From positions 1 through 64,000 of the forward strand of contig JAOVVO010000194.1 of the NCBI GenBank assembly GCA_028564675.1: a stretch of DNA of 64,000 nucleotides. The letters run 5' to 3'. The stretch is from Onchocerca lupi (Eukaryota > Nematoda > Chromadorea > Rhabditida > Onchocercidae). Below, piece after piece: positions 1 through 13,509 of the stretch. Made by a program: the position numbers and the translations under genes. Each line of letters begins with the position of its first letter. The first letter of the stretch is position 1. Under the pieces are notes generated by a model. The model was not told where the DNA came from. It saw only the letters and a program-made list of their open reading frames with translations, and ran no database searches.

Positions 1-50
<50 letters not shown>

Positions 51-2203
51 GTAATAATGTATTTTTTGTGTTTGTATTATAGAAAAAAAAAAAATCGATT
101 AATTAAAAACTAGATTTTTTGCATTCACTTTTTATTGATTGTAAAATTGTCAAATAAAATAAGTTGATGAAGTGATAACTAAATCTAACAAATATTTGAA
201 AAAAAAAAAAAAAATTATTATTATAGAAAGAGATTTAATTTTTTTTTTTTTTTTTTTTATTCATTACATTCAATTAATATATAAGGAATAAATATTTTTT
301 GGCAAACAAAAATTTCCAATTTTTCAATTTTTTTATTTATTTATTTTATTTTTTTTTAATAAAAGCAATTAATTGTTAGTTTTATAAATTGACAAATATT
401 TATTATTTCAATGTATTTTTTCCAATTTTTTTTCTTTTTTTTTTTTTTTTTTTTAATACGCAAAAATGTTCATTAAAAATTCTAACACATAAAAATAGTA
501 GTTCATTAAATGTAATATTTGGATTATTTCAAAAAAGAGAGAAAAAAATTTAAAAAAAAAAAAAAAAATTGATATGAAATTAAATGAATGATTCAGTTTT
601 CAATTCAATTATTTTATTTCAGAAAGGAAATAAATCTAATTTTTAATAAATAAATTTTTCATAATATTACATATATATATATATAAAAAAAAAAAAAGGT
701 AATTATTACGAATAATTTAAAAAGTACAATCAAATATTGCTATCAAGTTTCAATTATTTTTCTTATTTCTTTTTTTTATATTGAAAATGAATAACTTTTT
801 TTTTTTTTTTTCATAATCATTTAATTATTAATTAAATGATAATTGCCTTCCTGTGATAATTTTCATACCTTTTTTCACTTATTAATTATCTAATTTTCCC
901 TATTTTTTTCATTTTCTTCATTTATTAATTAGGTTAAGTTCCAAAAAAGATAAAAATTTTATTAGAAAACTTAGTAAATATATTAATATTTGAGAAATTT
1001 TAACTATTTCAACCTTTTTACCAAAAAAAAAAAAAAAAAATTATGATGTTTCAAAAATCTTTCTCAGAATTTTAATTAACATCTCTAATTCCAAGAGACT
1101 ATAGCCTTTTCAAGTAAATAAATATTTTCATGCATTTGTTGAAAAAAAAAATTTTTTTAAAACAAAAATCAATATTTTTTTCCGAAAAAAAAAAAAAAAC
1201 GATTTTTTTCAGCCAAATAATTTTTTTTTCAACCTTTTCTTTTTCTAGAAGTTAAAAAATTTTGCGAATTGTAACAGCACTTTATGACAAGTAAAAAAAA
1301 AAAAAGTGAATTGAAAGATTTCAAACAAAAAAAAAAAAACAAAAAAAAAATTTTTCAATTTTTATTAAGCGCAAAGCTTAATTTATCATTAGGCTATCGA
1401 TAATCTGAATTATCAAACAAGACACTTTTTTTTTTTTTTTTAATCTTATCAAATAGAGATAAATTTTTCAAAATTACAAATTTATCACAATTTGATACTA
1501 ATCATTCTTTATATTTTAGAAATAATCAGTTATACGGATCATTTCTCGATGTAAAACGTTTGATATTGCATGATTGCTTTGGAAAATGTTTTCGAATAAT
1601 GAGCGAGACTTCGAGAAATGTAATTCAGGAAATTTTCAAAATTTGAAACATTTGAAAATCAGCTGAAAAATTTCTCGAAAATTTTTATTAATGTTTAAAA
1701 TTCGATTAGAAAAATAACATCGAAATTTGCAAGCAATGAATGATATTTTCATTTAAAAGTCAAATATTTTCTTCTTTTTTTTTTTTTTCGATGAAAGAAT
1801 GAAGGAAAATAAAATTCATAAATTTGATTGAATCATATTATAAAAATTAATTCGTTGAAACTATACTATAAAGTTTATGTGAATCATGTAAATATGACAA
1901 ATTAATAGGTAAAAATCAAGTAATTATAATGAATAATCAAATTAATATTATATTAGTATTTTAATTAATAACTAATTAATCTTTAGCATATGTGAAAATT
2001 ATAATCGTTATCTTTTCGTTAAAAAAAAAAAAAAAAACTATGAAATTAATCGATATCCTTTTCTCATGAATTATTTTTAAAAATTTTCCTATAATATACT
2101 ACAAATTAAATAGTATTAAAATGATTTAATTATTATTTTAAATCGCATAAATTTATTTTTCGATTACAAATTTCAATTCATTTCGAATATTTTTATATAT
2201 TAT

Positions 2204-2262
<59 letters not shown>

Positions 2263-2462
2263 GATTCATTTAAAAATTATGCTACATTCTATAATTTTCA
2301 AAATATTTTATGATATAAATTAAAATTTTTCATTCGACATTTAAATAGAATCAAATTAAGCATTTAAAGTTACTACAGAAATTTGCACATGCACAAAATT
2401 TATATTAATAATCATTATTAAATATAATAATGAATAATTCGAATAAATGAATACTGTAATAC
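1..2462. other. Low-complexity AT-rich DNA, probably intronic
   Basis: No exon could be recognised on either strand. The stretch starts with 37 T and holds many A and T runs, the longest being 57 A at 2205-2261. It lies between the last visible exon of the MFSD6-like gene and the window edge. Because that gene is only about one third complete, this is most simply a long intron. Confidence 0.5.
2205..2261. repeat. Poly-A tract, 57 nt
   Basis: An uninterrupted run of 57 A, the longest homopolymer in the window. It could be a retroposed tail or slippage product; no target-site duplication is obvious. Such a run is also prone to sequencing length error. Confidence 0.9.
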
Positions 2463-5400
2463 CTTTTTTGGATTATCGGAAACATAAGTTAGTATAACGC
2501 TATCTGCAAGAGCAAGACTTGGTGAACTGAAAAATTCACCCAAAATAACGAGTAACAATAGAAGAAGGAAGACCTGAAAATAAATTAGTATATGATACTG
2601 GAAACGAATGACAATTCATATTTTGGAAAAAAAAAAAACAAAAAAAAAAAGAAATAGAGCAGGAAGATCTGAAATTTTAATTTCAAGCAGAGAAAAATGA
2701 AATCATGAATGATTAACAAATTAATCTCAGTTCCTATTTTTTCGACTTAGTTTTGCTGATGAAATGATACCAAATCGTTTTTTGTATTAAAAGAAACAAT
2801 AACAATAACAGTTAGGAAAAAAGAAATAATTCAATTATTACAATAAAAAAAAGTTTTTTGGATATAAATTTTTAAGTATAAAAAAACTTTTCATGAAATT
2901 TTTGAAAATCTAGGAAATTTTTTTATATTATTTATAGATAGGTTAAATCCTATGATTAATAAACGCAACAAATTTGGCGAAAATAGGGCAAGAGATGGGA
3001 GGAAAACGAAAATAAAAAAATTAAATGAAAAAGTCATTTCATCATCTTTGTAATTACAAATTTTGACTTACGAAGAACTTTATTCTTAATCATAATTTCG
3101 TCGCTAAAGTTTAATTTTGTGGAAGGAATTGATATCATCAATATAATTTCTAAATTTTCTACGTTTTTTTTTATATATTATTGCAACAAATATAATATAA
3201 TTACTTGTTCCACGGCTGGTTTGCGATAAACTCGGGTACTATGTGGTGGACTGACTAAAACACCATATAAATCTTCATCATAATTGCATACCTATAATAT
3301 AATAATAAATTTATTGCATTATGTAAATTTAATTTATATGAATTCAAAATTATTAAAAATAAGCTTACTACGATTAGTTATCTATCTAATTTGTCGATTA
3401 TTGCATAAGTTCATTAATTGTTAGTAAAATAAAAATTATTATGTTCTCTAATTAATTCGCCTTATGCTTACTACGATTAGATATTTATCGGATTCGCTAA
3501 TTATTGCGTAAATTCATTAATTGTCAATAAAATAAAAGCTAATGTGTTCTCCAAATTAATTTTCGATCATATTCATTTAATGAATTACGATATATACTCA
3601 TTGAAATAGTCGATAAAGCTACTGTAAACTAAGAAATGATTGCTTTGCATTATACAATAGATTCATAAAGACTGATTTAATTAATATTTGGTTTAAAATG
3701 TATCCAAAATATTTTGATATTAATTTGCAACAAATTTCTTAAACCTATCTTTTTCTTATAGCTTAATTTTATGAAAAGAATAAGTTCGCAAAAAAAAAAA
3801 AATTTCAACAATTTTGAAAGTGTTTATAAAATAGTCGCTTAAGAATTTTTTACACATATAATGATAATTTAATCTATTACCGTATCTTTAGTCAAAGCGA
3901 GTGGTGAAAGACCAGGTACAACATCATCTTCCTTGTTATAAGAACTTAAATCAATGATTTTTTCAAGGATTGCTGCAAATAAACAATTCATTTTTTTAGA
4001 ATAAAAAAAAATTGTTTAAAAAAATTTTCAGAAAAAAAATTAAACGAAGAGAAATTGAAAACAATGTGAAAAGAAAGCTATTGCAATTTTGTTTTTTAAA
4101 GTGAATATGCAACAAAATCTTAATTTGAATAAAATTCTGCACAAATTGATGAAATAAAAAAAAAATACAAATTCGATACTTTATGAAGGCATTCATTATT
4201 TAGATTTAAGCAGTGAATAATTGAAATGGAAAAATGTTAAATTATTAGCAAAAAAAAAATTGCAAAATTAATTTGCAAATTTTGTAGTTTTCATGAATGA
4301 ATTTATCAAAAATTTGTAAATAATTTTTATTTATCTCCATCTGCATCATTTAATGTCATTATCATTAACTATATGAATCTATATAGCTAAAAAAATGTAA
4401 ATATTCATTGTTACGTGTCACATAATGTTTCAAGTTCTTCATCGATTGATTTGAAAATTCGCAATAAAATCGCATTTAAATACGTGCATGTTTACGAATT
4501 TTTGGATATAAAATGGGACACTTACGTGAGGTATCACGTTTTTTTCGACCAATTCCGGTTGCTTTTTTCAAATAACCCAATGCACCACCGCGGATAGTTT
4601 GTCCAGCTGGTTCAAGATAAAAACATTTTGTGGTGACATTGACAGGTTTTACCACACAATACGGTGTCAATGGTTGAACAAATCCAATAGCTAATGTTGA
4701 TATGATAAATGATGCCAATGAAAATTCCAACAATAGTTTTCCCTACAATTAAATAAAAATTTTTTTCTATTTTTATTTGAATTTTATTTTTTTGTATTTT
4801 TTTCTTTAAATTTATAACAATTGAAAGATTTTTTTTTTATTTCTAGATCAATTTTACTTGGCATTTTCAAAATTAAAATAAATCATTATTGCTCTCTTGC
4901 TTATTTTGATGATGGATAAAAAAATTTTTGGCTGAAAAGCACCTAATAACTAGAAATTTCGTTGTCAATATCGCTTATATCTTTTAAATTTTAATTTAAG
5001 AAGTAAATTCACCAATTTCTACTTCTTATTTTTATTTTTTAGAAGAAGTTTTGAAAAGATTTGGAAGTAAGAAATTGAACATTTATATGGGTTTTTCTTC
5101 TTAATTGAATTTGAATGGAAAGCGAAGCATCGATCAATAGAGAGTTTTCCATATTAAGAAAATGACAATCAATGATGAAATGCTTCAGACTAATGGAAAG
5201 AAAATTCAATAAAGAATCGTCGTTTTTGAAAAATAAAATACATCAAAGAAAAACATTAGATTAAAAAAAAAAGTCTGAAAAATGCTTGTGATATGAATCA
5301 AATAATTGAAATTATCTTAAGTTACTTATAATAATTTGAAATGCTTGAAATTATCTAAAGTTACATGAAACATACTTGAATTTTTTGAAATTACATGATA

Positions 5401-5909
5401 ATCTGAAATTATTTGGGATATAGTTAAAGTATTTTTAGTAATAAAGTTAGTAATTCCAAAGTATTCTCCCTCATTAATCATTATCGTTATCATCTTCATT
5501 ATCATTATCATTATTGTCAACATCGACATTATTAGTTGTAATTTTATAAAATCTAAATATATATGCTAAAATTAATTTAAAATCATTTGTTCACCTTCCT
5601 GAATTTATTCGCAAAACTGCTCCAAAACGGACGCGCAGCAAATTCAACCAATGGTCGGGTACCAAGCAATAAACCCGCTTGTGAAGCATTCATTCCTAAT
5701 TGCTTGAAATAAATAGCCAACAAGGGGAATAATGAGCCAAATGAAGCAAAATAAAAGATATAAAATAGCCTGGCAATAACCAGGTCACGTTGATATTCAT
5801 AGCCCAAAATACGAATAGTACGTGGAGTAGTTGCCGGATTAGTATTATTATTATTAGTAGTAGCAGTAGTATCACGATCAACATTCAGATAACCACCTCT
5901 TTGTTCCAT
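2463..5909 (-). CDS. MFSD6: MFSD6-like major facilitator transporter, N-terminal part (3' end outside window)
   Basis: Five exons on the minus strand: 5909-5595, 4742-4526, 3972-3881, 3291-3205 and 2573-2463. All have GT..AG borders and phases that join into one open frame of 274 codons; the rest lies left of the window. Exon 1 starts at ATG 5909 with a polar, Asn/Thr-rich tail of about 38 residues, then TM1 and TM2. The cytosolic loop reads GTRPLVEFAARPFW, then FANKFRKGKLLL across the first junction. This matches the TM2-TM3 loop of MFSD6-family members (major facilitator superfamily). Exon 2 has TM3 and a Cys-containing extracellular loop. Exon 5 has TM4 and the motif GEFFSSPSLALADSV, another family hallmark. 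It should be an integral membrane protein of 12 segments; the substrate cannot be read from sequence. Family assignment is strong, function is inference. Confidence 0.85.
3363..3568. repeat. Two tandem copies of a ~103-bp unit in an MFSD6-like intron
   Basis: The stretch beginning GCTTACTACGATTAG at 3363 is repeated from 3466 with scattered substitutions and small indels. Both copies lie inside the intron between exons 3 and 4 of the MFSD6-like gene. Confidence 0.75.
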
Positions 5910-7553
5910 TTTCTTTAACCTTTAACCTTTTCCTCTTTCCTTACCTTTCGTTTTTTCCTCAATTTCAATTGATTATAAAGTAAGGAATATACATAACAAC
6001 CAGCAATAGATATATGACTAGACTAAACTTAACATTGCCTTTCATCGATTTTTTGTCATTTTGAAGCATTGGAAAGGCATATTTGGCTCTTCTCTCTTCT
6101 ATTCTTAAGGCTTAGTATTTACGAAAAAGATTTTTTCACCCTTTTATCCAATGAGAAAGAAATGATAGAGAAAACTTAGACTATATAGTTATTTATTCGA
6201 AAAAGGTGAAGAAAAAGATGAAAGAATAAAAATGAATAGCCTCTTGTTTGATTCCCATATATCTCCAAATGCTTCTAATATTTTACTCTGAAAAAGAGTT
6301 TTAAGAAAAAAACTTAAAACTTTATTATATAAAATTGAAAAAAAAGACCTTAAAGAAAACGCATACCAAAAAAAAAAAAAAAAAAAAGCTTTTATTAATA
6401 ATACAAAATTGAATTTCCCTCACAAATCATGGCTTATTTTTATCATCTAACAACATTTATTTCATTTTATATTATATCTGTAAGAATGAATAAATATATG
6501 AAACATTGACAGAAAACTTCATACATCATATATAATGAAAGTAAAAGAAAAAAAAATTAAAATTTCGAATTTGAGAAATAAGCAAAGCAGATAAAAAAGA
6601 AAAAATTGACAGCTTATATGTAAAAAGTAAAAGAACTATTATTTTAGAATTTTGTTTCAATCATTTCTGATCTATGAAATTCATAGATTTTATAAATTTT
6701 ATTATAACATAATGATTCTATTTGATGCTAATAAAAGCTAGCATAAATGATATTTAGTTTTACAAAAAAGTTGTACGAAGATTTCTGATCTAAACAGAAA
6801 CTCACGATATTTAGCTGTTATTAACAGAGGTGAGATCAAGATTCATGATGTAAACGAAAACTTACAATGTTTATTTCTTATCAACAAAGATTGCATTGAG
6901 ATTCGTGATTTAAATAGAAATCTGCGACATTAGATTCTTGTCAGAAGAAGTTATATTGAGATTCGCAGAACTTTGCGATATTCAGCTTTAACCTTAGGGT
7001 TAAAATAAAAGGATGCAACTTCAAGGAGCAAAAAAAGAGAGAAGAATTAAATATTTCTCTTGCTACTTTACAAAAAATGAGAATATGATGACAGTTCGAG
7101 CTAACTGAACAAGTACGCATATAGCAATAACAAGTAGGCTGATGATATTGATGTTTTCGAATAAAATTTGAAAAATTCAATCAATAAGAAAAAAATCACT
7201 AAATTTTGAAAATTTGGTTAAATTTAAGGTTGGATTACGTATAAAAAATTTAATATAAATTTGTGTATTCAAGGCGTATTGAATTTTTAATTTTCGTTTA
7301 TGACAATTAACGATATAACCAGTTCATATTGAGTACAAATGTACATTCAAAAATGCATTCAAAAAGAGCAACTTAAAAAGTAAATAAATATTAGATTTTT
7401 GTTTTCAAATTTATTACATATTTGACACGCATATAACACTGGTACATGTTTTTTATAATTTTACTAACATAATTTTAAGAAAAATAAAAGACATTCTTTA
7501 TTGAAGTATTCTTTCGGTAAGGACTCAAATTTTATTTGAAATATAAAATTCAA
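5910..7553. other. Intergenic between MFSD6-like start and Srx receptor 3' end
   Basis: This is the 5' side of the MFSD6-like gene and the 3' side of the receptor. No exon is supported. It contains the 60-bp tandem repeat described separately, and the receptor's likely poly(A) signal (TTTATT at 7531-7536 on the plus strand, AATAAA on the minus), about 18 nt past its stop. Confidence 0.5.
6740..6987. repeat. 60-bp tandem repeat, about 3.5 to 4 copies
   Basis: Three units of exactly 60 bp line up at 6781-6840, 6841-6900 and 6901-6960. Each begins with ATTYNTGAT and ends with GAG or AAG. A partial unit precedes them (about 6746-6780) and a shortened one follows (6961-6987). Identity between units is imperfect, so this is an old satellite-like array. 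No gene overlaps it. Confidence 0.8.
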
Positions 7554-10098
7554 TTAAATAGAAAATATTCGCCAATACCATCTTATCATCTTTTTCAATT
7601 TCGATCCTTTATTACTTGAATTATAATCTCTTCTAATACCGGAATTACTTTTCGTCGAATTTCCGAATATTTGATTCAGAAGAAATGCTAAAATAGATAT
7701 TAAAATTTAAAATTTAATCCATTCCGCATTTTTTATCAATGAAAAACTGTTACTATTCGTTCGTAAACGTCTCCCGAGATGCCAATTAAAGATCAATACA
7801 ACAAACCTGCAAGTAAACATTCTGTTATTTCTTCAAAAGCTTTCATTTTGAATATTTGAGTACAAATTTATTGAACAGCAATCATATTTTAATTTAAGTA
7901 AATACAACACAAAGAACAGGGAAAAAAATCGATTTAAGAGCGATATATGTGAAGTCTTAATGTTACAGTTTTAACTTAAATGCAATGTATCGATCTAAAA
8001 TTTATTTCGAAAATTTTTGAAAGATATTATAATTTGCCCTATAATTCTAAATGATATTAATTTAAAATTATTGAATGGTTTTAATTTTTAAAATTTATAA
8101 ATGACATATGCCTAGTAAGATTGACTTTAGATGTAAATAATTATTGGACAGCTGTCATTTCTAGAAATGTAACCTTTCTTAGAAAAAAATGAGAATTGGT
8201 ATTACTGTACGAAAGGGATGAAGGAGTACAGATTGTTTTCAGTTAAGTTACAAAAACTTCTCACCCATCTAAGACGTGAGCCATTTCCCAAGAAATTGTA
8301 GTTACAGCAAATAATACCCATTTATTGGTTAGAACTTGTTGACCAATATTAAAGACAAGAGCTGATATAATCATCGTAATTCCGCCAATGCACGACTGAA
8401 AATTACTAAATATTATGATTCTGCGAAGAGATATTGTGAATTTTTTTTGTATTAATTACAATAATCATATAATTTGTTATTTAATTTTAATTATTCATCC
8501 AATAATTTCGACACCTACCTGTTTAAAAAAGAATATGTCATGCTTGCGCTTGGTAGAACTATTTACCATCAATTGTTTTACTTCTCTTGACTGAAAAATG
8601 CGATAAAAATGATTTCTGTAACATCTAAATTTAGTTAAAATCATCAATACATCTAAATTTAGTGAAAAAATTTAAAATAAAATGTAATTTTTTAGATCAT
8701 AAAAATAGATTCAATTTCGATTACAAGGCGTATTAATCGATGCTTTTTTTTTTCTTTAATATTAGAAAAACATTTCAAGAATTGGGTTATCAAATCTTTA
8801 TCACAATTTCAACTATTTATTAGAAGCTTTTATCGATGATCACTAATGAAATTTATCGCAAATCGTAACTTTACTGTAATTTTTAATTTTGAGAAGCGTT
8901 GCGAAGTTGATGCATCCCGCTATGATCAACGTTGAAGTAGTTATCGCAGTATCGAACATCGAATTTATGTAACCACAAGCTGTGTCGCTGTAGCTCCAAC
9001 GGAAATCCAATTCGGAATTAAAAATGAGGGTACATGGTTCTATAAGCATAGGCTACTATGGACTAAAATCCAAAATTTTGAAATTCTCAATTTCGATTTT
9101 CGTAAATCATTTTGTTCCATTAATAATGTACATTATATTTCGAAATTAGCACACTTTCGCTTAAACAAACTTGCCGAAAATTTACCAAAAAGACTCGGAA
9201 AACATGGCAGAAATCCGAGAAAATAAGCAATAATTCCTGCTCTGCGAGCTTTTCCTGTGGACCAAAAACAATGATATTTTAGAGGAAAGGCAAAAGCACA
9301 GTATCTATTTACTGAAATTAATAAATTTAGCAATACTGATCCATAAAGAGACACATTCGCCAAACATCCAGGTATTAAGGCGATGAAGGATGTTGGTGAT
9401 GATAGTTCTCGAGAATTCCTGAAATTATAACTGATTAATAGTCATCAAGTGCATATAACAATTCTGTTCCGATTCCTGTAATTGCAAAAACATAGTTAAA
9501 AGTGTTAAACACAATGAAAGGAACATAATTAAATATTTTAACTAAAAAAAAATATTACGTTAATAGAACAATAGCTCCCCATATCATTATAATTGATATC
9601 GTTTGTATATTGCACAACAAAACTGCTGTACAAAGAATGCCATAAGCATTCTGAAAATTCGAATTTGTGGTCGTAATATGGAGTGATAAGCCATTGCCGA
9701 CGAATCCTAACACTGATATCTGCAATTCGATATTGAGCGATATAAAATCCTGTCAAGTATGTTTGGATTGTATGAAGTGATTAAATCACTTGATCCAAAA
9801 TTTCCGAAGGCAGGATAATATGTTGGCTGTAAAATGACGCTTCTCATACTTTTTGTTTCTGAATATATGAATCGCTTTTTTTTTTTGTTTCCGCAAATAA
9901 TTTTCTGTTCAACTTTTTCGACATTGGACATAATAACTGATCTATTTAGAAGAAAGCTAATGCTAAGAATTTCGAAAAATCCAATTTTTTTCAGTATTTA
10001 GAAATAAAAAGCATTGAAAAGATAAAAATCGAATTTACCACAACAATACAAAGCAATGCCAACATATTTTCATTTACGCTGGACTCTCTGACTGCCAT
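7554..10098 (-). CDS. Srx-type chemosensory G-protein-coupled receptor, complete
   Basis: Eight minus-strand exons: 10098-10039, 9719-9559, 9418-9186, 9039-8870, 8590-8519, 8395-8265, 7806-7754 and 7687-7554. They total 1014 nt and join in frame to 337 residues. Seven hydrophobic segments are visible. TM1 ends GFVGNGLSLH, TM2 has NAYGILCTAVLLCN, and TM3 ends SVNRYCAFAFPLKY, the intracellular Arg motif. The second extracellular loop has EPCTLIFN and DTACG, with Cys for the disulphide. TM7 has WEMAHVLDG followed by FNWHLGRRLR. The NAxGxLC, W...H..DG and FN signatures are those of the nematode serpentine class Srx, usually 300-350 residues long. It probably acts in chemosensory neurons; the ligand is unknown. 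The exon 4/5 donor (AAA|GTTACG) and the last exon are the least certain parts. A splice acceptor 26 nt upstream of the ATG could serve trans-splicing. A decayed relative lies at 13.5-14.4 kb. Confidence 0.85.
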
Positions 10099-10389
10099 CA
10101 AACTTTTGAAATAAATCAAGAGATCTAAAAAGAATGAAAATTCACTAATAAAAAAAAAAAAAAAAAAAAGCTTTGCACAACGAAAATTGAGCTTGAATTT
10201 GAAGAAAAACAAGCAATTTGCCATAAAGCACCTGCACGAATGAAATAAATCACAATTCAAACAAATAACTGGCTGCATTTTTCGGCAGGTCATTTACCGA
10301 TTTTAAAATTTTTAATGATTTATCGAACTACAGTAGCATCGATTACAATCAAATTTTAAATTCCAAATCGTCTTCACATCTTCCTTATT

Positions 10390-10790
10390 TGGTCTTTGAA
10401 TACAGTCCAACAATCGCACTATGAATTTCACTGTCCCTGAAATCTCGAAGAGTATCAGAAAATGAGTGATTTCTTCTTAAACCAAGTGCTACCTTTAGTT
10501 GAATGTATAGACTTATTTCTTTTTTCTTAATACAAATGGCTTTGTAATCTTTGTTCTATATGTAGAGTCTAGATCACGCGCTAATAAAGGCTCTTTCTTG
10601 TAGATCAATTCTCTCTATAAATAAGAAGAAAGTCCTGATCATTTCTGAGGATGTGCTACTACGAGGTTGGTTGTTGTGTTTATATGATTGATACTGTAGC
10701 TGTTGCGTTCGTTGATGTATTAACAAATTTATTATAATAAAGGTTTAATTACTCAAGTTTGTAGTTCGTTTTCCAACTTACTGAGACAAG
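10390..10790. mobile_element. Possible LTR-type relic with SL1-like sequence
   Basis: This segment has more G and C than its surroundings. Read on the plus strand it has a TATA-like box (TATAAATA, 10616-10623) and AATAAA at 10736-10741, the spacing expected in a solo LTR. Read on the minus strand it keeps long open stretches in one frame, broken by a TGA and a TAG, ending at TAA near 10393, which suggests old coding sequence instead. No terminal TG..CA pair with a matching target-site duplication could be fixed. It is some decayed insertion or gene; the LTR reading is inference. Confidence 0.3.
10742..10761 (+). other. SL1-like 20-mer
   Basis: Bases 10742-10761 equal the first 20 bases of the nematode SL1 spliced leader except for one C-to-T change. 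The leader's terminal AG appears as TAG after one extra base. It directly abuts the AATAAA at 10736-10741. No SL RNA gene is seen: the GT donor, stem-loops and Sm site that should follow are absent. Confidence 0.45.
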
Positions 10791-13509
10791 AAAATTGAAG
10801 AAACCTGTGAAAACTGGAAAGCAGAAATCACCTCTACAATTTTTTCACGATCAGCGAAAAAGTCGATAAAACTCACTAATTTTTCAATTTAGAACGACTG
10901 AATATTTCCTTTCTTTGTTTTTGAATTATGACTTTGTAAAAGTCAAACTATGAAAAACTTAGGACTGATTAAAATATGTGTATCATGAATTTACCACCTG
11001 TATTCTTACGATAGAAATGGATGAAAGAGAATAATTAGGTGTAAAAAAGTATGAAAATTGTCTGAGTATTAAAGTTTTTAACACTATAATCTACGAAAAA
11101 AAGAAAAAAAAGAAAAAAATTATGAACGTGCTGCAATTCATGAAATTCATATCCAAATTTCATTATTTTCATTTTGATTGCTAATAAAAAGCAATCGTTT
11201 AGGAAAGATTAAAATTAGAAAGTATAATTTATTGATAGTAGCGAATTAGATTTTAAAATTAATAATTTTTCATTGGCTTAATCGCTTCTGACTTCTAACC
11301 TTTTTTGTTGTCCTACAAAATTCCTTAAATAAGATGGAAAAAAATCTTTATCAAATATTATTTTTTAATCTAAGTTGCAGCATTTTACTTAATAATTCTC
11401 ATCACAATTTATTAATCTTTATTTAAGTAGAATTAAAGCTGAATAGCTGAACAATTACTAATTTAACCTATTTTGAAGCTAGAATCGATGTGTTTTTCGT
11501 AAAAAAATCCAGCTAAAAATTGATTTTTTGAATTCTTCATATTTTATACTGAAGTTATCCAAAAAAATGAAGGAGAACAAAAAAAAAAAATAATAATCCC
11601 TTTGGCATGATTTCTTGCCTAAGCTCATTTATGAAGTTAAATTTTTATGTACTCATTTCCTCACAGTGAAAGTTGGTTTATACGTTATTCCAGTTTTGCT
11701 TCAGAAGTTGCGTACCATTTTGACAATTCTTCTTAGCTTTATAATTGTGCATCAATCACATCTCCACGTGATCATTCTTTTCAAAAGAATTTAAATCTTC
11801 GAAAATCATGATGTGAAATGATATCTATTTCTATTCACTTCATAGCAGAGAAAAGCCGTTTTGATAGCATAAAAGTCGCTAAAGAGAGTCATATAAATGA
11901 AGAAAAGTCTTTAGATTTTGGATTATTATCATTTTAATTTGCATAGTTTTCAGATTTTGTTTGAAATGAATGATATATGAATGCGAGAACGAAGATTGGA
12001 AGCACTGAGAAAGATAAGATAAGAGCTGATTAAGAGAAAAGTGTTGGAGAATATGAAGGAAAATTGAGATGAACCAAGAAATGAATGTACATTTAAAAAA
12101 AAAGAACATCAAAAACTAATGATGATATGTGGAAATGAGCAGGATAAACTTAGTTTTTGCAGAAATGATACGACCACGTAAAAATACAACTACTGATATG
12201 GCTATCTTGGATAAAAATGAAATTAGCGTAGAGTGAGCGCAGAATTAATTAAATCAGATTAAAGTGCATTAGAAATTAGGCAGAATTAATTAATTCAGAT
12301 TAGAAGTGCTGGCAAAGGACATCGAACGGCTGAAAAAGCATCAGCTATGCAGTAAAATGAATGAACTACTGTTCTAATAACTTTGCATCCACCCATTTAT
12401 GATAAATTTGCCTGATACAATTGTTAAAATTTTTTCTTAAATTATAAAAGTGATGCTAATTGAAGGCCAGCACAATAACCTTATAAAAATTAGTATTATT
12501 TTCCATCATCATACTAGTAATACTGTGTGAAAATGAAAAAAATATAAATTTAAGACAGTATTACCGATAATAATAGTATCAATACTATCTCAAATATCCC
12601 TGTCGAACGAAGTGTGCTAACAGCAAAGTGTGATAACATTTTTTGCTTTTACTTCTTTCATTATTATCAGTGAAAGATGTAAAAGTAAAAAATGATCTTT
12701 GAAATGATACATAATAAGCCACATTTATTTTAGGATCTTAGATTTAAATATGAAATAAGAGAGTTCAATAGCAAAAGTTATTGCTGTTTCAGATTAATAT
12801 ATTATTGCTTCAATTGATTAAATATGTTGGCAGTATATTTATATTTTTATCATTGTCAAAATTACTTTTTTATTAATTGTTGTTGTTTTAAACATTATGT
12901 TAGTCAATTTTTTGATTGTAATGAACCATTTGCACCAAACTTGATGAGTCTTTGTTTCAAACAAAATATATTGTGATATTTTTGGCTGATCGATTTAAAT
13001 AATGAATTAATATTTTCTTCAAACCCAAAAACTCCAGCTGAAAAATAGCTAAATTAAATTAAAAAATTCCATTATTCGATTTTTTAAACTTTGCTACTAT
13101 TTGAATTTCCAATTTTATTAAAATGATTTCGAACTAAAATGCAGAAGAAAAAAAAAAACAAAATTAGAAAGGACAAATGCAATTAGTTTTTAAGAGGTAG
13201 GTATAAATATCAGAAATGCTAGAAATCTTGAATTTTCGATGATATGTTGTAATGATTAAATAGTCCGAAACTAATTGGTTTTCCAGGCAGCATTCGAAGG
13301 GTAATATTATTGATCAGAGACAATTTGAAAAGATTTTCAGCTTTATTTTCTATCATTAGTAAAGACTAATTACATATCTCTTCATGAAATTTTGCATGAA
13401 ATAGATACTAAAATATTCACTGATGTAAACATTTTCACGATCAAATACTTTCACTGTTATAAACCAAATTATGAAGTGAAATGAGAGAAAAATATCTCAC
13501 TTTATTGAA
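10791..13509. other. Gene-poor stretch
   Basis: No exon with good borders or recognisable protein similarity was found on either strand. The stretch holds A-rich tracts near 11095-11130 and an imperfect duplication of an AGAATTAATTAA-containing motif near 12240-12310. Confidence 0.4.

Noticed and set aside
10742..10841. SL RNA gene
   Set aside because: The leader match is good, but no GT donor follows it and no Sm site or stem-loops of an SL RNA are visible downstream.
11879..12112. 77-codon minus-strand frame
   Set aside because: Phe-, Ser- and Leu-rich, with no similarity, exon context or splice signals.
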